Both the position numbers and the translations under genes were made by a program. The notes under the pieces were generated by a model that saw only the letters and a program-made list of their open reading frames with translations, was not told where the DNA came from and did no database searches. From CAYNRA01 sp046293395 (GTDB lineage: Bacteria > Bacteroidota > Bacteroidia > Cytophagales > Spirosomataceae): 64,000 nt of DNA. Below, piece after piece: positions 26,177 to 35,679 of this stretch (position 1 is the stretch's first letter; each line of letters begins with the position of its first letter). The stretch lies in assembly GCA_046293395.1 (NCBI GenBank), contig JBKBOU010000001.1, forward strand, positions 434,001 to 498,000. The letters run 5' to 3'.

Positions 26177-26899
26177 ATGCACTTTTTTGCAAAAAAATAT
26201 CTATTTATTACGCTTTTACTCCTACAATCTATTGATAATCAGGCCATCGCAGCCAAATTTAATTTTGCAGATTCTTTGTATAAAAAACAAGAATACGCAG
26301 AAGCCATTCAAGCCTACGAACGCATACTAGAGAATCAACAAGTTGTTCATCCAATTGTTTATCTCAAATTAGCCAATGCACAAGCAAAACAAGAAAATTT
26401 TGCAAAATCAATCTATTATTTGAATAAATATTATTTGTACTACCCCTCCGAAAAAGTTTTTGATAAGATTTTTCTCTTAGCACAAGAACAGAACTTTGAA
26501 GGATACGACCGTTCTGACCTGAATTTTTTCATCAACATTTACCAACAGTATTTTGTCTATTTGATTGCAATATTCCTGATTTTTGGTTTGTATGTTCTCT
26601 CTGTTTTCTGGTTAAAGAAAAAAAAGAAAGAGCTTATCCCTACCCGCCACAAATGGGTTTTGGTTTTATACCTTCTTTTTTTAATTGGTTTACTTAACAT
26701 TCCACGTTTACTCAGCGAGCGCATTGTTCGAATAGAAAAAGCATACGTTCGGCAAGAACCCTCTGCGGGTAGCCAAGTAGTGAAAACACTATCCCAAGGG
26801 AACAAAATCACGATAGTTGGTACAACTGATATTTGGTGTCGCATTTTCCTTGACGGGCGACTCCACTACATCAAGGAATCTGATTTATGGATTTTGTAA
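26177..26899 (+). CDS. BatE-like membrane protein: TPR, two membrane helices, SH3-like domain
   Basis: 240 residues from ATG 26177; a frame opening at 26111 would overlap the tRNA-Lys promoter. Signal-like segment, then two or three TPR units (about 25-100: 'LYKKQEYAEAIQAYERIL'), two hydrophobic helices (about 130-150 and 163-180) separated by a Lys-rich loop, and a C-terminal bacterial SH3 domain ('AYVRQEPSAGSQVVKTL'). This is the layout of BatE, which in Bacteroidota usually sits in a moxR-batABCDE cluster linked to stress tolerance. No other bat gene is nearby, so the name is by resemblance only. Confidence 0.7.
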   Translation: MHFFAKKYLFITLLLLQSIDNQAIAAKFNFADSLYKKQEYAEAIQAYERILENQQVVHPIVYLKLANAQAKQENFAKSIYYLNKYYLYYPSEKVFDKIFLLAQEQNFEGYDRSDLNFFINIYQQYFVYLIAIFLIFGLYVLSVFWLKKKKKELIPTRHKWVLVLYLLFLIGLLNIPRLLSERIVRIEKAYVRQEPSAGSQVVKTLSQGNKITIVGTTDIWCRIFLDGRLHYIKESDLWIL

Positions 26900-26917
26900 A
26901 AAAAATAATTAAAATTA

Positions 26918-26947
26918 TTGGTTTTTTACAAACAAACATTAATTTTG
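26918..26947 (+). promoter_or_regulatory. Promoter of tRNA-Leu
   Basis: TTG (26918-26920), 19 bp, TAATTTTG (26940-26947): a full consensus match. The predicted start is about 7 nt before the mature tRNA. Confidence 0.75.
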
Positions 26948-26960
26948 CAACCCAATTGAT

Positions 26961-27044
26961 GGCGTAGTGGTGGAATTGGTAGACACGCTACTTTGAGGGG
27001 GTAGTGGGCGTTAGCCTGTGCGAGTTCGAGTCTCGCCTTCGTCA
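26961..27044 (+). tRNA. tRNA-Leu (GAG)
   Basis: An 84-nt class II tRNA with a long variable arm. The anticodon stem CTACT/GGTAG has loop TTGAGGG (GAG), the T-arm is GCGAG-TTCGAGT-CTCGC, and the discriminator is A. The acceptor GGCGTAG/CTTCGTC has a G2-U71 wobble and a U5-U68 mismatch. CCA not encoded. Confidence 0.93.
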
Positions 27045-27050
27045 CAAAAC

Positions 27051-27086
27051 AAAAGAACGGTCATGAGCAATCAGAGCCGTTCTTTT
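27051..27086 (+). terminator. Terminator of tRNA-Leu
   Basis: A 10-bp stem AAAAGAACGG / CCGTTCTTTT closing a 16-base loop and followed by T residues, 6 bp after the tRNA. Confidence 0.75.
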
Positions 27087-27225
27087 TTTATTTTAGGAGT
27101 TTATCCTTTTTCTAAATAACGTATTCTTATCACAAAAAAGAGGTAATTCACGTGTTTTTGTCGATTGTTCTATTATTTTTGAAATGAGCATTGATTTGCG
27201 CAAAACATAAACCAAAGAAAATCCA

Positions 27226-28656
27226 ATGAACAATCATTTCGAAGACTACCAATCATCTTCTTTTTTTGATGAAATGGTAGATGAAAAAAGGCAACCGCGG
27301 CCAGGCAATGAAGTTATTTTTCAGAAATTAGCAAAGCTCAGTACGCAAATGCTCCACGAAAAACAGCGCACAGCCGAAGCCTCTATGATCAATATGGGGA
27401 TTACCTTCAATGTCTATTCAGAAGAAGGTGGAACGGAACGTATCATACCCATGGACGTCATTCCGAGGGTCATTCATACCCATGAATGGAAACAACTCGA
27501 AAAAGGATTGAAACAACGTATTTACGCGTTAAATCAGTTCTTATTAGATATTTATGGAGATCAGAAGATATTAAAAGATAAAATCATTCCACGGGAAGTC
27601 ATTGAGTCAAGCAAAGGTTTTTTGCCTCAATGTATGGGAATAAAACCCAAAAAAGACATCTATATCCATATCACCGGTACAGACTTAATTCGGGATAATC
27701 GAGGCCAATTTCTTATCCTAGAGGATAATTTAAGGTGTCCGTCTGGAGTTTCTTACATGCTTGCGAACAGAGATATTTCTAAAAATTTGTTTGGCTCGGT
27801 TCTTCAATCCAATCGAGTACAATCCATTGCTGAATATCCTGCCAAACTTTTTGAGGTCTTGAAGTACGTATCTGGCAAGCATGACCCAACCATTGCGGTA
27901 CTTACGCCGGGCATTTATAATTCTGCCTATTATGAACATTCGTACCTTTCCCAGCAAATGGGGGTAGAATTGGTTGATTACCGAGATCTTGTTGTTCATG
28001 ATGGATATGTTAAAATGCGTACAACCAAGGGCTTTAAAATTGTGGATATGCTTTACAGAAGACTGGATGATGTATTTTTAGACCCTCTATCGTTCAATAA
28101 ACACTCTATGATTGGGGTTCCCGGCATTTTTGATGTCTATAAAAATCACAAAATTGGCTTAGCAAACGCACTAGGAACGGGCGTTGCAGACGATAAGGTT
28201 GTCTATGCGTACGTACCCAAGATGATTGAATATTATTTGGGCGAACAGGCTATCATCCCCAATGTGGAGACCTATTTATGCCAAAACCCAACCGATATGT
28301 CATATGTTCTGGAAAATATCCATGAATTAGTTGTAAAAGAAGCAAACGAAGCAGGTGGATACGGCATGTTAATCGGGCCAAAGTCAACGAAAGAAGAACA
28401 GCAGTTGTTCAAAGAAAAAATAAAAGAAAATCCGCGAAATTTTATCGCGCAACCGACCATTACGCTTTCTACAAGCCCTTGTGTGATTGGGGACAACTTG
28501 GAAGGTCGCCATGTAGATTTGCGTCCTTATATTTTATATGGAGAAGATATTTATGTGACGCCCGGAGGTTTGACGCGCGTCGCATTGAAAAAAGGTTCTC
28601 TGGTCGTTAATTCATCGCAAGGTGGAGGAAGTAAAGATACGTGGGTACTTAAATAA
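27226..28656 (+). CDS. Circularly permuted type 2 ATP-grasp protein
   Basis: 476 residues. Sequence features of the family are seen in order: 'GITFNVYSEEGGTERIIPMDVIPRVI', 'LKQRIYALNQFLLDIYGDQKIL', 'LILEDNLRCPSGVSYMLANR', 'VDMLYRRLDDVFLDPL', 'KMIEYYLGEQAIIPNVETYLC', 'GGYGMLIGP' and a C-terminal 'GGLTRVALKKGSLVVNSSQGGGSKDTWVL' (only short parts quoted here matter: EDNLRCPSGVSY, GGYGMLIGP). Such enzymes are thought to form peptide-like bonds and normally lie beside an alpha-E domain protein, a transglutaminase-like protease and a proteasome-type peptidase. None of these is adjacent. Instead a glycosyltransferase starts 6 bp downstream. Cytoplasmic; substrate unknown. Confidence 0.88.
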   Translation: MNNHFEDYQSSSFFDEMVDEKRQPRPGNEVIFQKLAKLSTQMLHEKQRTAEASMINMGITFNVYSEEGGTERIIPMDVIPRVIHTHEWKQLEKGLKQRIYALNQFLLDIYGDQKILKDKIIPREVIESSKGFLPQCMGIKPKKDIYIHITGTDLIRDNRGQFLILEDNLRCPSGVSYMLANRDISKNLFGSVLQSNRVQSIAEYPAKLFEVLKYVSGKHDPTIAVLTPGIYNSAYYEHSYLSQQMGVELVDYRDLVVHDGYVKMRTTKGFKIVDMLYRRLDDVFLDPLSFNKHSMIGVPGIFDVYKNHKIGLANALGTGVADDKVVYAYVPKMIEYYLGEQAIIPNVETYLCQNPTDMSYVLENIHELVVKEANEAGGYGMLIGPKSTKEEQQLFKEKIKENPRNFIAQPTITLSTSPCVIGDNLEGRHVDLRPYILYGEDIYVTPGGLTRVALKKGSLVVNSSQGGGSKDTWVLK

Positions 28657-28662
28657 TAAAGT

Positions 28663-29934
28663 ATGAAAATCGTTTTTATCAATACAAATGATGCCATTGG
28701 TGGTGCCGCTATTGCTGCCAAGAGACTTCGAGATGTGCTTCTCGAAAATGGACATGAATTGCAGCTTTTGGTACATGAAAGAAACGATAAAAACGATAGA
28801 TATACCACCGAATTTAATCCAACTTTTTGGGGAAAATGGAAAGCAAAAGCATCTTTTTTACTTGAAAGGTTGTACTTTTATTGCTTCGAAAAATCAAAAA
28901 AACAGCGCTTTTCGTTTTCTCCGCTGGTCTGCGGCTCTCCTATCCATACACATGAACTGGTGCAACGCGCAGATTTAGTGCATCTACATTGGGTAAATTT
29001 TGGTTTGGTAAACCCCCATCAACTCAAGCAACTCATACATGTTCCGCAACCAATTGTCATTACATTACACGATATGTGGTGGATAACCGGCGGTTGCCAC
29101 CACAGTGGGTCGTGTGAGTCATATCAATTAATTTGTGGTGATTGCGAAACATATCTTCGAAATCCGTCATCCATCGATTTGTCTTTTCGGGAGTTTCAGC
29201 AAAAACGAAACATAATTCAAACAAAGAAAAACATAGCTGTTGTGGCATGTAGTGAATGGTTAGCACAAAGGGCAAGAAAAAGCAGTATAATGGAAGACAA
29301 ACGCATTGTTGTCATTCCAAACCCATTGGATACGACTATTTTTAAGCCATTGGAGCAAACCGAATTGCGAAAAAAATATGGTTTACCGTCCCATAAAAAG
29401 TATGTAGTTGTCGCTGCGGCAAAGTTAGAAATAAGCTGGAAAGGAGTTCAACAACTCATAGAAAGTATCCAAATAGTCCAAGAAAAAGCCATTATTCCTG
29501 TCGAAATTATCGTAATTGGACAAATTGAAGCAAATACGGTAGAACAATTTGCTTTGCCCGTACATCAATTGGGTTTACTCGATTCACCCGAAAAAATGGC
29601 GGAAGCGTATAATTTAGGAGATGTTTTCGTCAGTTCTTCGTTGTTTGAAAACTTACCCAATACAATCATGGAAGCGCTCGGTTGTGGTATTCCTTGCGTT
29701 GGATTTAAAACAGGTGGCATACCCGAGATGATTCAGCACAAACAAACTGGATATCTTGCCGAATTCAAAAATACGCAGGATTTAGCCAAAGGTATTCTCT
29801 GGACTTTGGATAGAACCGAAACAGAAAACATAGAAATCAAACAAGCTGCCCGAACGTTTGCGCTGCGCAATTATAAAAAAGAAGTAGTTGCCCAAAAGAT
29901 AGAACATCTTTATAGGCAACTACTTCTTGCTTAA
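28663..29934 (+). CDS. Glycosyltransferase family 4 protein (WcaC-like)
   Basis: 423 residues, GT-B fold. The N-terminal half begins 'VFINTNDAIGGAAIAAKRL' (acceptor-side Gly loop) and holds a Cys-rich insert around 'CHHSGSC...CGDC' that is typical of WcaC-type polysaccharide transferases. The donor-binding half has 'FVSSSLFENLPNTIMEALGCGIPCVGF' with the E-x7-E motif and 'GGIPEMI'. It probably transfers a sugar in polysaccharide or glycan synthesis; donor and acceptor are unknown. It is 6 bp downstream of the ATP-grasp gene, so very likely co-transcribed. Confidence 0.88.
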   Translation: MKIVFINTNDAIGGAAIAAKRLRDVLLENGHELQLLVHERNDKNDRYTTEFNPTFWGKWKAKASFLLERLYFYCFEKSKKQRFSFSPLVCGSPIHTHELVQRADLVHLHWVNFGLVNPHQLKQLIHVPQPIVITLHDMWWITGGCHHSGSCESYQLICGDCETYLRNPSSIDLSFREFQQKRNIIQTKKNIAVVACSEWLAQRARKSSIMEDKRIVVIPNPLDTTIFKPLEQTELRKKYGLPSHKKYVVVAAAKLEISWKGVQQLIESIQIVQEKAIIPVEIIVIGQIEANTVEQFALPVHQLGLLDSPEKMAEAYNLGDVFVSSSLFENLPNTIMEALGCGIPCVGFKTGGIPEMIQHKQTGYLAEFKNTQDLAKGILWTLDRTETENIEIKQAARTFALRNYKKEVVAQKIEHLYRQLLLA

Positions 29935-29951
29935 TTCTTACTTACCAACAA

Positions 29952-32387
29952 TTAAATTACTCCTTTTCTTTCTTTCCAAATAACACCAAAAAGAAGCAGA
30001 ACAAGGGCTAACGAACTTGCCAAGTCTATGTACTGACCTTTTTGCACAGAAGCTGGAGCAAATTCAAATACCACCTCGTATGAACCAGCGTCAATCGCCA
30101 TCCCACGCAGCACATAATTTACTTTAGCGTGGGGCTGAACTTTTCCATCCACATAAGAAATCCAATCTTGATTACCTCTGTAAAACACTTCTGAAAACAC
30201 AAGAAATCCAGGTGTTTTGCTACTCGTTTTGTAAACCAATTTATTTGGTGCATACGAGACAAGTTCCACTTTCTGGGATGAATCCGTTAGATACGTATTC
30301 TTCAAATTCATCTCTTCAGCGGTTGCAGCCAATAAAACAGCCGAATTTTTCAAGTTTAATTGAGATAAAGTTGCTAATTCCTCATCAGGAGTAGAAGCAA
30401 ATCGCAAAGAATCAACAAACCAAGCATTTCCATACGTTTCTGGATTCAATTGGGGTTCTAGTCCGCCTTCTTGGTTTTGTGTGATAAAGTACTTGGTATT
30501 CAACATATTAAATATCGGCATATTCAATTGCCCGTTGGGTAGCATTTGCTGTTCAAAAAGCTCTTGCATTCTTTTCAATTTCGCTCCATGATACCCACCA
30601 ATGGAATGATGAAAATACGAATCTCGCGCATCCTGCCAAAAACTCGTAGTCAAATTCACGACACGGTAGTGCGTTGTATCCTGAAGGATTTGCGTATCTG
30701 CGGGAGATGGTTCAAAAGTAGAGGCGAGTTGGTATTTCGGGATAAAATCGTCGTTATTGAAATATCTTTTCCCGACAAATACCAAATCAAACACAACCAA
30801 ACTCACCAATAAGTAGGCAACATACGTTTGTTTCCATTTTTTTGCCGCATTTACCCAAAGTAAACCCAAGGCAAGCAAAACGAGGATAATCGAACGGATA
30901 ATATCCATTCTTGCCAAACCTCCTCTGTCTTCACGAAGCGCCTGAATGATATTTGCTGAAAAATCAGGCCCAAGAGATTGAGCCAACGATTGTTGCATAG
31001 CCACGTCATTGGAAGAAGAAAACGTCTGGGAGACATATCCTAAGAACATGAATCCAACTAAAATAGCTACTGTGTAATAGGCTTTTTTCCGGATAATTGT
31101 CCAGTCAATTTCTGAGCCAAACAAATAACGAAGCGTTTGAACTGCCCCCCAAACAAACAAGAAATGAACGAGTGTTAGGAGCATGGTAATCGCTCGGAAC
31201 TTATTAAAACCAGGAATAAACTCAAAAGAGAATGTATTGAACCCGGCAAAATTACTTCCCCAAGACCATACAATGAAAAGAACTACGAGTCCAAGTTCTC
31301 CCCATTTCACCGCGTCTTTACGAATAAACAAGCCAAGTAAAAACAAGAAAACAAGAATTACACCGGAGTAAGCAGGTCCGGAGGTAGAAGGTTGCGTTCC
31401 TGTGTAAAGTGGTAATTGTTGAATAAATTGAGCTGCGTCTTGCGGTTGAACTCCGCCGCCAACAAGCGCTTTATACGTTGCAGACGACTCAGATAAAGCA
31501 CCAGCAGAACCTCCGCCCATCAAATTTGGAACGATGAGTGTCAATGTTTCAGCTATCCCGTAACTCCAGCCAAAGGCATAATTTACGTCCAAACCATTTT
31601 TACCAGCCGTTGTTTTGGTCAACTCAGACGTACCCCGCATGGTTTCAGCAGAATAGGTGAGGTTATTCCATAGTCGCATCCCGTGTGAACCAACGCCTAT
31701 AAGTAAGGCAACGGCAAATGAGAGAACAATGCGCGGCAGTTCTTTGCCTTTGTTTTCTTTCCACAAAGCAACCAATTGAAAACCACTGTAAACCAAAAGA
31801 ATAAAAAAGAGATAATAGGTGATTTGCAAATGATTGGCATACAACTCCAAACCAAGACCGAGCGTTGTGAGTAATGTGCCGAGTAGAAATTTACGTTGAA
31901 ATACGAGTACAAAACCAGCTAAAACCACGGGTGCATACGCCAATGCAAGAATTTTAGACAAATGGCCTGCTTCTGTAAAAAGAAGATTATACGTACCAAA
32001 CGCATATCCCAACGAACCGAGTATAGCTAGCCAAACAGGTTGTTTCGTAGCAGACATCAACACAAAAAACCCAAGCATCAACAAAAATAGTACATTTGCT
32101 GGGCTTGGAAGAATACTTGAAAGTGCAACACCGATGTAAGAAACAAAGCTATATGGATATTCTCCTGCAATCATAAAACCGGGCATTCCACCAAACATGC
32201 TGTTTGTCCACCAAGCCCAATCCCCTGTTTTTGCATGAAAATCAACCAATTCTTTGGCCGCGGCTGTCGCCATATTTGTATCGTGCATACTCAAAACTTT
32301 ACCTGATAGCAACGGACTACAATATAAAACCGCTACCAGAGCAAAGAAAGCAATGCTTAAAACCGAAGGCAGTATTTTTTTTAGCAT
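29952..32387 (-). CDS. YfhO family multispanning membrane protein
   Basis: 811 residues from ATG 32387 ('MLKKILPSVLSIAFF'); eleven more codons upstream are possible. About 12 hydrophobic helices are followed by a C-terminal periplasmic beta-rich domain (about 560-790) and a last helix. The N-terminal 'LSMHDTNMA' and 'WWTNSMFGGMPGFM' loop resembles the GT-C-type YfhO family; Bacillus YfhO glycosylates lipoteichoic acid. A role in lipid-linked sugar transfer at the inner membrane is inferred from family. It is convergent with the GT4 gene and divergent from the DUF4286-like gene. Confidence 0.85.
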   Translation of the reverse strand: MLKKILPSVLSIAFFALVAVLYCSPLLSGKVLSMHDTNMATAAAKELVDFHAKTGDWAWWTNSMFGGMPGFMIAGEYPYSFVSYIGVALSSILPSPANVLFLLMLGFFVLMSATKQPVWLAILGSLGYAFGTYNLLFTEAGHLSKILALAYAPVVLAGFVLVFQRKFLLGTLLTTLGLGLELYANHLQITYYLFFILLVYSGFQLVALWKENKGKELPRIVLSFAVALLIGVGSHGMRLWNNLTYSAETMRGTSELTKTTAGKNGLDVNYAFGWSYGIAETLTLIVPNLMGGGSAGALSESSATYKALVGGGVQPQDAAQFIQQLPLYTGTQPSTSGPAYSGVILVFLFLLGLFIRKDAVKWGELGLVVLFIVWSWGSNFAGFNTFSFEFIPGFNKFRAITMLLTLVHFLFVWGAVQTLRYLFGSEIDWTIIRKKAYYTVAILVGFMFLGYVSQTFSSSNDVAMQQSLAQSLGPDFSANIIQALREDRGGLARMDIIRSIILVLLALGLLWVNAAKKWKQTYVAYLLVSLVVFDLVFVGKRYFNNDDFIPKYQLASTFEPSPADTQILQDTTHYRVVNLTTSFWQDARDSYFHHSIGGYHGAKLKRMQELFEQQMLPNGQLNMPIFNMLNTKYFITQNQEGGLEPQLNPETYGNAWFVDSLRFASTPDEELATLSQLNLKNSAVLLAATAEEMNLKNTYLTDSSQKVELVSYAPNKLVYKTSSKTPGFLVFSEVFYRGNQDWISYVDGKVQPHAKVNYVLRGMAIDAGSYEVVFEFAPASVQKGQYIDLASSLALVLLLFGVIWKERKGVI

Positions 32388-32408
32388 TATAAATTGGATA
32401 AGATTAAA

Positions 32409-32416
32409 TAAATTTG
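32409..32416 (+). promoter_or_regulatory. Possible -7 element of the DUF4286-like gene
   Basis: TAAATTTG matches TAnnTTTG and predicts a start near 32423, 17 nt before the GTG at 32440. This favours GTG over the far-upstream ORF start at 32254, which lies inside the opposite gene. No -33 TTG. Confidence 0.4.
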
Positions 32417-32439
32417 TCAAAATTAACGAAAAAAGAAGA

Positions 32440-32760
32440 GTGCTACTTTCAAATTATACATTTAACATCGAAAAAGACTGTGTCTCAGATTGGGAAAAGT
32501 TTTTATCCAATTCTGTAACGCCGTTAATTCAGGCGGAAAAAATCCATTCTGATTTCCGAACTTTTCAATTGCTTACAGAAATTGAAAACGACGGGACGAC
32601 CTACGCACTCCAAGTGTATTTCGAGTCAGAAGAAAAAGCTGCTCGTTTTGCAGATTTCTTCGAAAACCATCTTTTACCTTCCATTCATATTTTGTTTCGG
32701 GATAAATACGTATTCTTTCATTCACATTTAAAAGAAATTAATCAAACAAAGGCCAATTAA
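32440..32760 (+). CDS. DUF4286-like small protein
   Basis: 106 residues from a GTG at 32440. The open frame runs back to 32254, but that part is antisense to the YfhO gene and does not look like protein. The core 'NYTFNIEKDCVSDWEKFL' then 'TYALQVYFESEEKAARF' and 'YVFFHSHLKEI' fits the DUF4286 pattern (ferredoxin-like beta-alpha-beta, about 100 residues), common in Bacteroidota and of unknown function. The 3' end overlaps the convergent porin gene by 23 bp. Confidence 0.75.
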   Translation: MLLSNYTFNIEKDCVSDWEKFLSNSVTPLIQAEKIHSDFRTFQLLTEIENDGTTYALQVYFESEEKAARFADFFENHLLPSIHILFRDKYVFFHSHLKEINQTKAN

Positions 32761-34594
32761 CTTGCATTGTAAACGAACGACCAAGCCCTAAATAGGTTGG
32801 AGATACAAAATACCCGTTTGTCAAGACGCCTTTGTTTGCATGTGTAAAAGAAAAAGAGAGCTTTACTCGATTAATCATGAACGCAGTATAAACGTCTATC
32901 ACAGGAACCCCCCATACGAGAGCTTCGTCTTGTAGAATAAATTGTTGTGTCATTGGCTGATATGCATTTGCATAATATGCTGACTTATAATGAATTATAC
33001 TACCAAGTGTCATATCTAATTTCTTAGCCCACGTCAAATAATACTCTGCCTGGAGTTGGGCGGTAAGCAGAGGGACACGCAAAACGAGGTCGTTGTCTGT
33101 TAGTCTTACACTTGCATGAGGTGCTAATCGCCATTTTTTTAAAAGAAAGTTGGCATCCAAACCACCTTCAAAATAATTCATGGTTGGTGCTTGTTGTGGG
33201 ATACTTTGCGTGTCCCAATAGATTGCATTAAGTGCCAAAACGTAATTTCCATACAATTCAACGCGTCTCGTTGGCTTTGCACTTATTGGAAAAGAAGAGC
33301 CTAATTCTTGCGTAAAAGTTTGGTTAAAATCAGAAGACCACGAAACAAATTCACTGAAGAAAGTCTGCTCAAATAGAGTGGTAGGTCGTCTAATTTGTTT
33401 AAAATTAATTCCGAATCGACGGTAAGCACCTTTGCCAATAAGTAAAAATCCTCCATTTGTACCCAGTTTTACATGCGTTTGTAAGACAAGTGCGCTATCT
33501 TTTGTCGCATAATTTAAACGTCCGCCAACAAAAGTTTCAAACTGCCAAGATGTTGTAGTTCGGGAATCTTCTACCCCGATACGTCTGTAAAAGCGCGGAT
33601 TTAGATAGGCATTGTACCCAAAACCTTTCCAATTCCCTTTTAGACCGAAAGATTGGTCAAGCGAACGGTATCGAACAAACAAAACTGCGGTATCAGCAAC
33701 AGAATTTGACGTTGGATAGACTTCACTCGCTTTATTTCGTCCGTATGCAGCATCAATAAAAAACATTTTCTGGTAGCCGTAATCCAATTGGTGAAAAAGC
33801 GTAAAGCCTTCTTTTTTAGCCAATTTATACTGGTGATATATATGCCAATCATTCCAATATTCACGGCTATATGCGGAGACAAGTTGAGCTTGATAATCTG
33901 TGTATTCAGGGGAAATAGTAGCTAAACTTAAATCCAATGTTTCGAATCCTTGTACGCCACCTTGTTCATTTTGTTTGTGATTTAGGTGATTGTAATGGGT
34001 TAAAAGGAGGTATTTTCCTTTTTTATCTGTGTAATTGGACGAGACATGCACCGCCCAATGATCTACCAAACGTTCTTCACGGGAGCTACCCGTTAATCCA
34101 AACTGTTTAGAAGCTGAAAAACGATTAATGTCCAATGTTATATTGAGTCTTTCGTTGATGTTTTGACTATGTGTAAAGTCCAAGACAGCAAAATTGCGCG
34201 AGCCTTGTACATAGTGCATATTGGTAAAAGGAGATTTGGTATTAAAATACCTTATTTGGTCTTTCTGGAAACCATACAAACCAAATGGAGAAAAGTACAA
34301 CGGCGTATTAACCTCCTCTTCTGTTCGCCAGCCTATCCATTTAGCGGCTGTACCTAAATTACCTAAATGCTGAAATTGAAAAGTAGATTTCGCAATCGTA
34401 TCCACCAAAGCAAATGAACCAAGTGTCGAATCGGGATGATAGATTTTTGTCTTGTTCGTTAAAATATCTTTTTCTAATTGATATTGTACCGAGGAAAGTC
34501 CGTAAATCTGACGTGTAGAATCATCGACAATTTGTGCAGACAGCGACCTGCTCAAAAAGAAAAAGAGGAAAAGCGAATATATTCGATATAACAT
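32738..34594 (-). CDS. Putative porin (Bacteroidota outer-membrane barrel)
   Basis: 618 residues. Signal peptide (cleavage near SLSAQ, residue ~21). The family motif around 'LGTAAKWIGWRTEEEVN' and 'YVQGSRNFAVLDFTHSQNIN' (quoted in parts) is characteristic of the Bacteroidota putative-porin family, followed by many amphipathic strands and a terminal aromatic strand ('FTMQVNWPLF'). Predicted outer-membrane channel; substrate unknown. Located between the DUF4286-like gene and lpxK. Confidence 0.85.
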   Translation of the reverse strand: MLYRIYSLFLFFFLSRSLSAQIVDDSTRQIYGLSSVQYQLEKDILTNKTKIYHPDSTLGSFALVDTIAKSTFQFQHLGNLGTAAKWIGWRTEEEVNTPLYFSPFGLYGFQKDQIRYFNTKSPFTNMHYVQGSRNFAVLDFTHSQNINERLNITLDINRFSASKQFGLTGSSREERLVDHWAVHVSSNYTDKKGKYLLLTHYNHLNHKQNEQGGVQGFETLDLSLATISPEYTDYQAQLVSAYSREYWNDWHIYHQYKLAKKEGFTLFHQLDYGYQKMFFIDAAYGRNKASEVYPTSNSVADTAVLFVRYRSLDQSFGLKGNWKGFGYNAYLNPRFYRRIGVEDSRTTTSWQFETFVGGRLNYATKDSALVLQTHVKLGTNGGFLLIGKGAYRRFGINFKQIRRPTTLFEQTFFSEFVSWSSDFNQTFTQELGSSFPISAKPTRRVELYGNYVLALNAIYWDTQSIPQQAPTMNYFEGGLDANFLLKKWRLAPHASVRLTDNDLVLRVPLLTAQLQAEYYLTWAKKLDMTLGSIIHYKSAYYANAYQPMTQQFILQDEALVWGVPVIDVYTAFMINRVKLSFSFTHANKGVLTNGYFVSPTYLGLGRSFTMQVNWPLFD

Positions 34595-34637
34595 AATACA
34601 AATTGTGAAATAAAAAACGACTGCAATTTACTAGAAA

Positions 34638-35651
34638 TTACACCTGAAACGCGTGGTATTTTGCTAAAATATAGGCAATAAACTTCCCCTCTTCGTACAT
34701 TTTGACGGATATAGGCCAAACAAAAATAGGCAATTCGGAATCAAGGGAAAGAAATCTCCATTTTACCGCATCTTTTTCCGTGATAACAAGCGGGATTCCT
34801 GGGTATGCTGTTGCTATTTTTTGAATCTCCTCTTTCTTATATATGTGATGGTCAGGAAAGAAAAAGGAAGCCTGCACCGCAAACTTTTTTTGAGCCGATT
34901 TTTGTAATTCTTGGGTATCTGCGATACCAGCAACCAAAATGACACGGGATTGGAACGACAATGTTTGTGTTCGTTGTGCGTGTAAGGAATACGGCAAATC
35001 GTAGGTAAGTCCTGCGAAAAAAAGGGGCGTACCGAAAGCGAGATAAGGACGACTTTTTTGTCTCCAATCGTTCTTTTGATGTTCCGATAAATCTTCGGGG
35101 CAATGCGTAACGACGAGTACATCCGCTCTTTTGAGCGCACTTCTTCCCTCTCGCAAATACCCCAGAGGAAATGGAAAATCTATAAAAAACGGCGAATGAA
35201 AACTCGAAAGTACGATAGAAAGCGTTGGTTTGAATGCACGATGCTGAAATCCATCGTCTAATAAAAGAACCTGAGTTTTGGGTTCCATTTGACAAATTTG
35301 CTTACCCGCTTCGAATCTATTTTCACCGACAAAGACCGAGAAATGAGGGATTTTCTGGTAAAAATGCAGCAGAGCTTCGTCCCCTACTTCATCGGGACTT
35401 GATAAGTCTTCAACTACAAAAAAACCTTTCGACCTTCTTTTGAAACCGCGCAACAATATCGCACCAGATTGAACAGCAAAGAGGGTTGATAAATAGTGAA
35501 CGAAGGGGGTTTTTCCTGTTCCTCCCAAACGTAGATTGCCAACAACAACCGAAAATACCGGCAATGATTGAGAGGTTAAAATGCCGAAATCGAACAGAAA
35601 ATGCCTGCATTTGGTTACTAGATGAACAAGAACAGCGAGTGGGCTGAACAT
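34638..35651 (-). CDS. lpxK: Tetraacyldisaccharide 4'-kinase LpxK
   Basis: 337 residues from ATG 35651 ('MFSPLAVLVHLV', the membrane-anchoring helix). An ATG at 35696 would add 15 residues but would overlap the divergent menC start. The P-loop 'GNLRLGGTGKTPFV' and the Asp/His region 'LLLDDGFQHRAFKP' (DDGxQH) are intact, as is the C-terminal 'LVITEKDAVKW'. LpxK phosphorylates the lipid A precursor on the inner face of the inner membrane, so this organism makes lipid A. Confidence 0.93.
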   Translation of the reverse strand: MFSPLAVLVHLVTKCRHFLFDFGILTSQSLPVFSVVVGNLRLGGTGKTPFVHYLSTLFAVQSGAILLRGFKRRSKGFFVVEDLSSPDEVGDEALLHFYQKIPHFSVFVGENRFEAGKQICQMEPKTQVLLLDDGFQHRAFKPTLSIVLSSFHSPFFIDFPFPLGYLREGRSALKRADVLVVTHCPEDLSEHQKNDWRQKSRPYLAFGTPLFFAGLTYDLPYSLHAQRTQTLSFQSRVILVAGIADTQELQKSAQKKFAVQASFFFPDHHIYKKEEIQKIATAYPGIPLVITEKDAVKWRFLSLDSELPIFVWPISVKMYEEGKFIAYILAKYHAFQV

Positions 35652-35679
35652 CCATTTACACCATTTTATCCATTTATTT

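Noticed and set aside
32254..32439. Upstream extension of the DUF4286-like gene
   Set aside because: This part is antisense to the N-terminus of the YfhO gene, precedes a -7 element, and does not resemble the family; GTG 32440 is preferred.
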